DNA of 47,934 nucleotides, from positions 1 through 47,934 of the forward strand of contig CAJUJN010000032.1 of assembly GCA_910586775.1 (NCBI GenBank), read 5' to 3'. Of this stretch, positions 32,454 to 40,900 are shown piece by piece. How positions within the stretch are numbered: the first letter of the stretch is position 1; the number at the start of each line of letters is the position of its first letter. Below the pieces are notes generated by a model. The model was not told where the DNA came from. It made no database searches and saw nothing but the letters and a program-made list of their open reading frames with translations. The stretch is from an uncultured Acetatifactor sp. (GTDB lineage Bacteria; Bacillota; Clostridia; Lachnospirales; Lachnospiraceae). The position numbers were made by a program, and so were the translations under genes.

Positions 32454-32875
32454 GCCGCTTTTCTGCGGGGCGCGGCAGACCTGCGGGAGAGCTTTTTTCC
32501 GGAGTTTTCCGCAACGGTGCTGCCCTTTTTGCTTTTCAGAAACTCGGCATATTTTACGACCGCGTCCAGGGAACCGGTATCCAGTTCCAGAAGTGTATTT
32601 ACGATTTGATGCATTGTGTAATCGGGCGTAACATATGCGGATAAAGCTTCCGGCGGGCAGCGGTAGCCGGTACGCCCTAACAGAAAATCGGTGGATACAT
32701 TGAAAAGGTCGGCAATCATACACAGCGTATCCAGTGCCGGCCAATACACACCATGTTCGTAATTGGACAGATTGCCGGGAGATATGTTGAGCATGGCCGA
32801 CAGCTGGTTTTGCTTCAGGCCTTTTTCTGTACGAAGTCTTGCAATAATCGAACCTATTTGATCTGTATTATGCAT
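32429..32875 (-). CDS. XRE family transcriptional regulator
   Basis: A 148-residue regulator. An N-terminal HTH (IGSIIARLRTEKGLKQNQLSAMLNISPGNLSNYEHGVYWPALDTLCMIADLFNVSTDFLLGR, about 6-69) is followed by a helical segment (VNTLLELDTGSLDAVVKYAEFL) and a basic Ser/Arg/Lys tail. The ATG at 32875 follows AGAGG; the upstream in-frame ATG at 32929 has no ribosome site. It converges on the GTPase-NYN gene and their 3' ends overlap by 25 bp. Whether it regulates that gene is not shown. Confidence 0.88.
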   Translation of the reverse strand: MHNTDQIGSIIARLRTEKGLKQNQLSAMLNISPGNLSNYEHGVYWPALDTLCMIADLFNVSTDFLLGRTGYRCPPEALSAYVTPDYTMHQIVNTLLELDTGSLDAVVKYAEFLKSKKGSTVAENSGKKLSRRSAAPRRKAAQSDSSRS

Positions 32876-32942
32876 TTTGATACCTCTGCCCGCGGAAACG
32901 GGTATCCAAGCTTTTCTCTTTTGTGTCATATTGTGAACGAAT

Positions 32943-32961
32943 GCTATTTCCCGACAGTCTC
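32943..32961. repeat. Copy 4 (divergent) of a 19-nt dispersed motif
   Basis: GCTATTTCCCGACAGTCTC, related to the copies at 10934, 13087 and 21719, and directly next to the inverted-repeat element at 32967. Confidence 0.4.
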
Positions 32962-32966
32962 TTTGT

Positions 32967-33068
32967 TATACTCGTGAGCGTATTCATTTGCCGCTTTCTG
33001 TCCTGTTTAAGCAGAGGCGCTCACTCGTTATACATTTACGTTGGCAAATGTTATTGAACGCGAGTATA
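32967..33068 (-). repeat. Dispersed inverted-repeat element, copy A
   Basis: Read on the reverse strand: TATACTCGCG...ATTTGCC, 7 nt, ATGTATAACGAGTGAGCG, about 20 variable nt, AAGCGGCAAAT, then GCTCACGAGTATA. The ends are imperfect inverted repeats of about 26 bp. It lies between the XRE gene and mraY. The remaining 33070-33190 shows nothing recognisable. Confidence 0.8.
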
Positions 33069-33194
33069 TATCACAGGGCTGCAAATCTATTCGACGTGTA
33101 AGGGGAATTATATAAGCTATATTATACGTGCGAAAAATTAGCAATACTAAAGTGACGGCACAAAATATTGAAGTTTAGAATCAGCGTCATTTGA

Positions 33195-33223
33195 TTGCAT
33201 TTCCTTTTTTTTTATGATAAAAT
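33195..33223 (+). promoter_or_regulatory. Promoter of the mraY-like gene
   Basis: TTGCAT (33195-33200), 17-nt T-rich spacer, TAAAAT (33218-33223), about 70 nt before the start codon. Confidence 0.65.
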
Positions 33224-33291
33224 CATGATTACTGTACATGCTGATAATGAGAGAAGAATAAAAATAGCACAAAAGTGCGGATGGGAGCCAT

Positions 33292-34257
33292 ATGTTGCAT
33301 TTTATTGTATCCGTAGGCCGGACTTCCCTGCTTGCCCTGGGGGGAATATTGTTTGCGTTTGTGGCCACTGTATTAGCGACGGCGAAACTGGGGAAATACC
33401 TGCCCAAGGATGGGGGCCGGGAATTTGCCCATGACGGCAAGCAGTCTGCAGGAAAGCCGAGAGGGGCCGGTATTATTTTTGTGTTGGCTTTTGTGGCTGC
33501 AGCGCTTCTTTTTTCACCGCTGAGTGTGGAGATGATCATTTATATGCTCCTGATTGTGGTCTGTATGATTACAGGGTATCTGGACGACGCTGCGAAGACT
33601 CCCTGGGGCGAGGTTCGGAAAGGCTTTCTGGATCTGTGCGTGGCCATACTGGCGACAATGAATTTTCTGAAATTTAATTCCAGTAAAATTGAACTGGCGT
33701 TTATTCATATGTGGATAGACATTCCCAGGTGGCTGTTTATCGTCCTGGCGGTGATTCTGGTATGGGTTTCCGTAAATGTGACAAACTGTTCCGACGGGGT
33801 GGACGGGCTGTCGGGGACGTTGACAATCACTTCTCTGATGACGATTTATGTGGTGGACAGGATTCTGAATGTGGGGAAGAATTTTCCTTACCTGATCCTG
33901 CTTTTCTCGACGTGCATACTGGGGTATCTGTGGTACAATGCCACGCCCAGCCGTCTGATGATGGGGGATGCCGGTTCCCGGGCCATGGGGCTGTTCATCA
34001 GTATTGCGATTTTGAAGACAGGCCGGCCGCTATTGTACATTCCCGTTGCGCTGGTGCTGATACTGGACGGCGGGCTGGGGCTGATCAAAATATCGCTGCT
34101 GCGTTTTTTCAAAATCCATGTGCTGACAAAGGTAAGGACACCGCTTCATGACCATGTGCGCAAAATCTGGGGCTGGTCCAATACTCAGACGGTATTCCGT
34201 TTTGCGATTATTCAGATTTTGCTGGCTGTGGCTGTGGTTTACGGGATTGGAATGTAG
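33292..34257 (+). CDS. mraY: MraY-family phospho-MurNAc-pentapeptide transferase
   Basis: A 321-residue polytopic enzyme of the MraY/WecA family with about ten helices. Conserved sites: LPKDGGREFAHDGKQSAGKPRGAGIIFV (substrate loop), TGYLDD (Mg-binding Asp pair), NVTNCSDGVDGLSGT (catalytic Asp), MGDAGSRAMG and PLHDHVRKIWGWSNTQTVFRF (the His-rich loop, here HDH). The PLH-type loop and Gly-Lys-Pro-rich motif fit MraY, which makes lipid I, rather than a WecA type. The start follows GGGAG. It lies outside a dcw cluster, so it may be a second copy. Confidence 0.88.
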   Translation: MLHFIVSVGRTSLLALGGILFAFVATVLATAKLGKYLPKDGGREFAHDGKQSAGKPRGAGIIFVLAFVAAALLFSPLSVEMIIYMLLIVVCMITGYLDDAAKTPWGEVRKGFLDLCVAILATMNFLKFNSSKIELAFIHMWIDIPRWLFIVLAVILVWVSVNVTNCSDGVDGLSGTLTITSLMTIYVVDRILNVGKNFPYLILLFSTCILGYLWYNATPSRLMMGDAGSRAMGLFISIAILKTGRPLLYIPVALVLILDGGLGLIKISLLRFFKIHVLTKVRTPLHDHVRKIWGWSNTQTVFRFAIIQILLAVAVVYGIGM

Positions 34258-34456
34258 TTTAGGGCTGCAGCAGCACTTGCTTGAGGAGTGCTGTCATGAC
34301 AGTTTTGTGTTGCATGCGCAGGTGATTCCGAAGCCGGGAATACTTGCAGGCTGCCATGGAAGACTTATTGCCTGGTGATTGCTCGGAAAAATGAAAAGTT
34401 ATGATTTGTATTTAGTTAAGATGTGCCGCGGATATGGCGGCGGAACGGAGCGTATT

Positions 34457-34960
34457 ATGTATGATCAACTGACACCTACAGATATTAAGAAGATGGAGGA
34501 GGAAATCGAACACCGGAAGCTGGTGGTGCGGCCCAGGGCGCTGGAGGATGTGAAAGAGGCAAGAGCACAGGGAGACCTGAGCGAGAATTTTGAGTACTAT
34601 GCGGCGAAGAAGTTCAAGAACCAGAACGAGAGCCGAATTCGCTATCTGGAGCGGATGATTAAGACCGCCAGGGTGATTTCCGAGGATTCCGCGGAGGACG
34701 AGGTGGGGATGAACAATACGGTAACGGTGGAGTTTATCGACGACGGCAGTGTGGAGACCTACAAGATTGTCACCACGGTGCGGGGGAATTCCCTGGAAAA
34801 CCTCATCAGCAACGAAAGTCCTCTGGGCAAGGCTCTGCTGGGCAAAAAGGAAGGGGACATCGCCCATGTACAGGTAAATCCTTCTGTTGGATATGACGTG
34901 CGGATTACAAAGATTGAGAATACGATAGATGACGGCAGCGACAAGATCAGGAGTTTTTAG
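34457..34960 (+). CDS. greA: Transcript cleavage factor GreA
   Basis: A 167-residue factor that restarts backtracked RNA polymerase. The N-terminal coiled coil (about 1-75) carries the tip ARAQGDLSENFEYYAAKKFKNQ with the catalytic acidic pair D and E; the C-terminal FKBP-like domain has NTVTVEFIDDGS...YKIVTT...NLISNESPLGKALLGKKEGD. The ATG at 34457 follows CGGAG. A longer frame from 34379 lacks signals. The next gene begins on the base after its stop. Confidence 0.95.
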   Translation: MYDQLTPTDIKKMEEEIEHRKLVVRPRALEDVKEARAQGDLSENFEYYAAKKFKNQNESRIRYLERMIKTARVISEDSAEDEVGMNNTVTVEFIDDGSVETYKIVTTVRGNSLENLISNESPLGKALLGKKEGDIAHVQVNPSVGYDVRITKIENTIDDGSDKIRSF

Positions 34961-36457
34961 ATGAAAAATTATCTCTTATTTGATTTGGACGGAACCTTGA
35001 CGGACCCTAAGGCAGGGATATGTACCTGCGTGCAGTATGCGTTGGCTTCTTTCGGGATAGAGGAGCCGGACCTGGACAGGCTGGAGCCTTTTATCGGGCC
35101 GCCCTTAAAGGACAGCTTTATGAAATTTTATCAGATGGACGAGGGGCAGGCGAAAGCTGCCATAGAGAAATACAGGGAGCGCTTCAATGATACGGGAATC
35201 TTTGAAAACAAGCTGTACGCCGGAATCCCCGAGATGATTCGTGCCCTGAATTCCAAGGGCATGTTCATGGCGGTTGCCTCCAGCAAGCCCACGGTATATG
35301 TACAGCGGATTCTGGAGCATTTTGAGATTGCAAAATATTTCAGGGTAGTGGTGGGAAGCGAGCTGGACGGCACCAGGACAAGTAAGGATGAGGTGATCAC
35401 GGAGGCTCTCAGGCAGCTGTTCAGCGGCAAACCTGTGGAAAATGATAAGGTCTACATGATAGGAGACCGTTGCTTTGATGTGGAGGGCGCTCATGCCGTA
35501 GGAGTGGAAGCGGTTGGAGTTACATATGGTTACGGAGGGATGGAGGAGCTGAAGGAAGCGAAAGCCGACTATATCGTCCGTTCTGTGGAGGAACTGCAGA
35601 AATTCCTGCTGAGGGGAACGGAGGAAGAGAAGAAGATGAATACGGGCCAGAGAATCTGGCAGATTGTGCTTCCGTTCCTTCTGTTTTTCATGGTGAGGAA
35701 TATCGCCATTAACCTTGGCGTCATGATACTGGCATCCATCGGGAATAATATGTCCGGAGGGGCATTTCTGTTTATTCGGGACGAGCAGGGGATTTTGATG
35801 GGGCTGACGGGAAATGCGTCCAATCTGGTGTCGGCAGCAGGTTTCCTGGCAGGTGCCGCCTCTATTTTTAAGATTGCCAGGAAGACCATCGGAAGGACTG
35901 CCGAGGATATGAAGCTGATGCATATCAGGGAGGAGCCGCCGAAGAACTATCTGTTTGTGGGAATTGCCGCGGTGGGACTGGCATTGGGAATCAATCTGCT
36001 GATGGAGCTGACGGGAGCGATTGAGGCCTCGGAGTCCTATCAGGCGGTGGCGGAGAACCAACATGCCGCATGGCTGCCGGTGGGGCTGCTCTGCTACGGC
36101 GTGATAACGGCAATAGCCGAGGAACTCCTGTTCCGGGGAATTTTCTATAACTGCTTTCGGCGTTATATGAAGTTGTCGGCGGCGTTGGTGATGTCCTCGG
36201 CACTGTTTGCCCTTTACCACGGAAATTCCGTACAGGGGCTTTACGCCTTTGTGATGGGATGCTTTATGGTGTATGCCTACGAGTATTTCGGGGATTTCCG
36301 GATGCCGGTCATGATTCATATGATTGTGAATATGCTGGCTTATATCATGGGGGATGTGAGCATTCCGCAGACGGCGTATCTGCCGGTGTGCGTTGTGAGC
36401 CTGGCGTGCGGGATTGGCAGTATCTGGCTTCTGAATAAGCAGAAGAAGGTACTATGA
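34961..36457 (+). CDS. HAD phosphatase fused to a CPBP intramembrane protease
   Basis: A 498-residue fusion. Residues 1-222 are a HAD hydrolase of the phosphoglycolate phosphatase type: DLDGTL (Asp8, Asp10), SSKP motif II, a Lys in TSKDEV and MIGDRCFDVEGA. Residues 226-498 form a CPBP (Abi/CAAX-like) membrane protease with about eight helices, EELLFRG (Glu387, Glu388, Arg392), an FALYHG motif (His) and HMIVN. The start at 34961 follows AGGAG and abuts greA. An internal ATG (35636, Met226) is preceded by GGAGG at about 10 nt, so the protease half might also be made alone. Confidence 0.88.
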   Translation: MKNYLLFDLDGTLTDPKAGICTCVQYALASFGIEEPDLDRLEPFIGPPLKDSFMKFYQMDEGQAKAAIEKYRERFNDTGIFENKLYAGIPEMIRALNSKGMFMAVASSKPTVYVQRILEHFEIAKYFRVVVGSELDGTRTSKDEVITEALRQLFSGKPVENDKVYMIGDRCFDVEGAHAVGVEAVGVTYGYGGMEELKEAKADYIVRSVEELQKFLLRGTEEEKKMNTGQRIWQIVLPFLLFFMVRNIAINLGVMILASIGNNMSGGAFLFIRDEQGILMGLTGNASNLVSAAGFLAGAASIFKIARKTIGRTAEDMKLMHIREEPPKNYLFVGIAAVGLALGINLLMELTGAIEASESYQAVAENQHAAWLPVGLLCYGVITAIAEELLFRGIFYNCFRRYMKLSAALVMSSALFALYHGNSVQGLYAFVMGCFMVYAYEYFGDFRMPVMIHMIVNMLAYIMGDVSIPQTAYLPVCVVSLACGIGSIWLLNKQKKVL

Positions 36458-36516
36458 CGGCAGCAGATATCGGTTATGGGATTGTGGGATGATGAACTGG
36501 CAATGCGGTGAATGAA

Positions 36517-37350
36517 ATGAAATTTTCGATTATAACGGTGTGTCTGAATCCCGGGGAAAAATTAAATGCAACGCTGGACAGTGTGCTGAGGCAGAGCTGC
36601 CGGGATGCGGAAGTCATTTTGAAGGACGGGGGCAGCGTGGACGGTTCCGTAACGAAATGGCAGAAGGAGCATGCGGCGGATCCGGATGCAGGGAGAGTCA
36701 GGGTATTCGTGGAAAAGGATACCGGGATTTACGATGCCATGAATCAGGCGGCGGCCCGGGCAGAGGGAGAATTTCTGCTGTTTCTGAACTGCGGGGATGT
36801 CTTTCCGGACGGTAAGGTGCTGGAGCGGACGAGGAAGGTGCTTGAGGAGGAACAGGCGGCAGGAACGGATATGGAACGGCTGGTGCTGTACGGGGATACC
36901 TGCAGCGGGAAGAACCATGTGACGATCGCTTCCGCACCGGCGATTACCGGATTTACCTGTTACCGGAATATTCCGTGTCATCAGTCCTGCTTTTACAGCG
37001 CGGCTTTATGCCGGGGAAAACCATACGATTTACAGTATAAAATAAGAGCAGATTACGATCATTTTCTGTGGTGCTTTTATAAGGCGAAGGCCAGGATGCG
37101 GCATATGAACTTTCCGGTGGCGTCCTATGAAGGGGGCGGCTATTCGGAGAGCCGGGAGAACAGGGAGCGGGATAAGCAGGAGCACAGGCGGATTACGGCG
37201 GCTTACATGGGAAAGCTGGAACTGCTGAAGTACCGTGCTGTCATGGCTGTAACCCTGGCGCCGCTGCGCAGGGCGCTGGCGGAGAGCAGTGCTTTTTCCG
37301 GGGTGTATCATGGGCTGAAGGAAAGAGTGTATCGGCGGAGGGAAAGGTAG
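36517..37350 (+). CDS. Glycosyltransferase family 2
   Basis: A 277-residue GT-A enzyme that transfers a sugar from an activated donor. FSIITVCLNPGEKLNATLDSVLRQ at the start, KDGGSVDGSV, EKDTGIYDAMNQAAARAEGEFLLFLNCGD (nucleotide and metal site), then IPCHQSCFYS and IRADYDHFLW. It resembles the small GT2 enzymes of surface polysaccharide clusters. ATG 36517 is chosen; a GTG three codons upstream (36508) is an alternative. Neither has a strong ribosome site. No other polysaccharide genes are next to it. Confidence 0.88.
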   Translation: MKFSIITVCLNPGEKLNATLDSVLRQSCRDAEVILKDGGSVDGSVTKWQKEHAADPDAGRVRVFVEKDTGIYDAMNQAAARAEGEFLLFLNCGDVFPDGKVLERTRKVLEEEQAAGTDMERLVLYGDTCSGKNHVTIASAPAITGFTCYRNIPCHQSCFYSAALCRGKPYDLQYKIRADYDHFLWCFYKAKARMRHMNFPVASYEGGGYSESRENRERDKQEHRRITAAYMGKLELLKYRAVMAVTLAPLRRALAESSAFSGVYHGLKERVYRRRER

Positions 37351-37444
37351 CGCAGAGGTTTACCGGTTTCGCTGGGCCCAAAGTATGGAACTGAGCAATA
37401 CATCTATAACAGGTGTTTTACTTTTTGTTGGAAGAGGGACTGAA

Positions 37445-37547
37445 TACTTTGCGGGACGAGAGCTGAGTTTGCCAGATGAAATGTATAACGAGTGAGCGCT
37501 GCTGTAATGCGGGATAAAAAGCGGCAAATATCTGAGCTCACGAGTAT
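37445..37547 (+). repeat. Dispersed inverted-repeat element, copy B
   Basis: GTTTGCC (37467-37473), 7 nt, ATGTATAACGAGTGAGCGC, about 19 variable nt, AAGCGGCAAAT, 6 nt, GCTCACGAGTAT. Same spacing and central block as copies A and D. It occupies the gap between the GT2 gene and the gltB promoter; 37548-37700 holds nothing else I recognise. Confidence 0.82.
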
Positions 37548-37704
37548 GGCGGAAATCCGTGGCGGTTTACATGAGATAGTGCCGCCAGGGGCAGAATTCA
37601 TACTGTTAGGGCCAGTTTTTTGGCTGAAAATGCTGTGTTGTCAGACAATAAGCGGAGAGAAGTGAAAAAGTCAATTAATCTGACAATTTCTAAAAAAGTC
37701 TTTA

Positions 37705-37733
37705 TTTACAAATCCCGGAAAGTGTAGTATAGT
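37705..37733 (+). promoter_or_regulatory. Promoter upstream of gltB
   Basis: TTTACA (37705-37710), 17 nt, TATAGT (37728-37733). The start point would be near 37740, only a few bases before a strong terminator. Confidence 0.7.
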
Positions 37734-37743
37734 ATGACAAGTG

Positions 37744-37788
37744 ATGACGCAATGGAGCGCATAGAGTGCTTCCATTGCGTCATTTTTT
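37744..37788 (+). terminator. Terminator or attenuator immediately after the gltB promoter
   Basis: ATGACGCAATGGA (37744-37756) pairs perfectly with TCCATTGCGTCAT (37771-37783), followed by six T. It would release a transcript of about 50 nt unless read through, so it is either an attenuator of gltB or the end of a tiny RNA. Confidence 0.85.
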
Positions 37789-37934
37789 ACATTATAGGAA
37801 AGTCCGCATAAGATGGACATGGAATCAGTAAGGTGCCGCAGGCACTATTTTATGTGCAGAGTTACCTGGAGAATCATCGGGACAGATGGGGTCTTATGCA
37901 GGCAGGGGAGAGTTTGGAAGGGAGGAGTAATCAT

Positions 37935-40900
37935 ATGTTTGATGTAAAGAGAGAAGTACCCACGGCACCCCTTTACCGGGAGGAATTCGAGCATGACAAC
38001 TGCGGTATCGGCGCCTGTGTGAATATCAAGGGGCAAAAGAGCCGTGCCACAGTGGTAAATGCTTTGAAAATCGTGGAAAATCTGGAGCACAGGGCCGGCA
38101 GGGATGCCGAGGGCAAGACCGGGGACGGCGTGGGTATTCTGACCCAGATTCCCCATACTTTTTTTGCCAGAGTGACAAAGCCTCTGGGAATCAGCCTGGG
38201 CGGAGAGCGGGAATACGGCGTGGCCTTTGTCTTCTTCCCCCAGGAGGAGCTTCGACGGAACCAGGCGAAGAAGATGTTCGAGATTATTGTGCAGAAGGAG
38301 GGGCTGGAGTTCCTGGGCTGGAGGGAGGTTCCCACGTTTCCCAATGTGCTGGGGCAGAAGGCCGTGGAATGTATGCCTCACATCATGCAGGGCTTTGTAA
38401 AGAAACCGGCCAATGTGAAAAAGGGTCTGGAATTTGACCGCAGGCTGTACATAGCAAGGCGTCTGTTCGAACAGTCTTCCGAAGACACGTATGTAGTATC
38501 CTTTTCCAGCAGAACCATTGTGTACAAGGGGATGTTCCTGGTGGGACAGCTGCGCACCTTCTACGCCGATTTACAGAGCGATGATTTCCAGTCCGCCATC
38601 GCCATGGTGCATTCCCGCTTTTCCACCAACACCAATCCCAGCTGGGAGCGCGCCCATCCCAACCGCCTCATGGTGCACAACGGGGAGATCAACACCATCC
38701 GGGGCAATGCGGACAAGATGCTGGCCAGGGAGGAGAATATGGAGTCCGTGTACCTGAAGGGCCAGATGCATAAGGTGCTCCCTGCCATCAGCAAGACCGG
38801 CTCCGATTCCGCCATGTTGGACAATACCCTGGAATTCCTGGTGATGAGCGGCATGGAGCTGCCGTTGGCGGTGATGATTGCCATTCCCGAGCCCTGGGCC
38901 AACGATAAGGCCATGTCCCAGACCAAACGGGATTTCTATCAATACTATGCAACCATGATGGAGCCATGGGACGGACCGGCTTCCATCCTGTTCTCAGACG
39001 GAGATGTCATGGGGGCGGTGCTGGACCGCAACGGTCTGCGCCCTTCCAGGTATCTGATTACAGACGACGACACGCTTATCCTGTCTTCAGAGGTGGGGGT
39101 GCTGGACATTGAGCCTTCTAAAATAAAGAAGAAAGAGCGCCTGCGTCCCGGCAGGATGCTGCTGGTGGACACTCTCCGGGGCAAGGTGATTTCCGATGAG
39201 GAACTGAAGGAAAAGTATGCTTCCAGGCAGCCTTACGGGGAATGGCTGGACAATAACCTGGTATTTTTGAAGGATTTAACCATCCCCAATCAGCGTGTGC
39301 CGGAATATACCTGTGAAGAGCGGCAGAAGATGCAGAAAGCTTTCGGCTACACCTACGATGAGCTTAAGACCAGTATCCTGCCCATGGCAAAGAACGGCGC
39401 GGAGGCCATTGCGGCCATGGGTGTGGATGTGCCGCTTCCGGTGCTAAGCAAGTCCTGCCATCCGCTGTTTCATTATTTCAAGCAGCTTTTTGCCCAGGTC
39501 ACCAATCCGCCCATCGATGCCATCCGGGAGGAGATTGTGACATCCACCACCGTGTACATCGGCACGGAGGGCAATATTTTGCAGGAAAATCCCAGGAACT
39601 GCAATGTACTGAGGGTGAACAATCCCATTTTGACCAACACGGATCTGCTGAAAATCAAGAATATGGAGAAGGAAGGCTTCCGGGTGGAAGTGGTTCCCAT
39701 TACTTATTATAAAAATACCAGCCTGGAGCGCGCCATTGACAGGCTGTTCGTGGAAGTGGACAGGGCGTACCGGGACGGCGTGAATATCCTGATTCTCTCG
39801 GACAGGGGAGTGGATGAGAACCATGTGCCCATTCCTTCCCTGCTGGCAGTGTCGGCCCTGAATCAGTATCTGGTGAGGACGAAGAAGCGGACCAGGGTGG
39901 CGCTGATTCTGGAGTCCGGCGAGCCCAGGGAAGTGCATCATTTTGCCACGCTGCTGGGATACGGCGCCTGCGCGGTGAACCCTTATCTGGCGCAGGAGAG
40001 CATCCGGGAACTGATTGACAGTCATATGCTGGATAAAGATTATTATGCGGCGGTAAATGACTACAACAATGCAGTCCTGCACGGCATCGTGAAGATTGCT
40101 TCCAAGATGGGAATCAGCACCATTCAGTCTTATCAGGGGTCCCGGATTTTCGAAGCCATCGGCATCGACCCGGAGGTCATCAGCAGGTATTTCAGCAATA
40201 CGGTGTGCCGGGTGGGAGGCATCACGCTGAAGGATATGGAGAAGCAGGTGGATGCGCTGCATTCCCAGGCATTTGACCCGCTGGGACTGGGGAGCGACCT
40301 GACCCTTGACAGCCCGGGACACCACAAGATGAGAAGCGGCGGGGATGAACACCTGTACAATCCGGTTACCATCCATATGCTGCAGGAGGCCACAAGGCGG
40401 GGAGATTACGGGATGTTTAAACAGTATACCGCGCTGATTAACATGGAGGAAATGTCTTCCGTGGAAAATGTGGCTTCCGGGAAAGAAATGTCTTCCGTGA
40501 AAAACGTGGCTTCCGGGAAAGAAATGTCTTCCGTGGAAAACGTGTCTTCCGGAAAAGAAATGTCTTCTGTGAAAGAAAGGCGCTCCTGCGGAAATTCGGT
40601 CAAAAACCTTCGCGGGCTGCTGGATTTCAGGTTTCCGGAGAAAGGGATTCCCCTGGAGGAAGTGGAACCGGTGGAGACGATTGTCACCAGGTTCAAGACC
40701 GGCGCCATGTCCTACGGGTCGATTTCCAGGGAAGCCCATGAGACACTGGCCATAGCCATGAACCGGCTGCACGGAAAGAGCAATTCCGGCGAAGGCGGGG
40801 AAGAACCGGAACGTCTGAGCGTAGGGCCGGACGGGGTAGACAGAGGCTCCGCAATCAAACAGGTGGCAAGCGGGCGCTTCGGTGTCACCAGCCGGTATCT

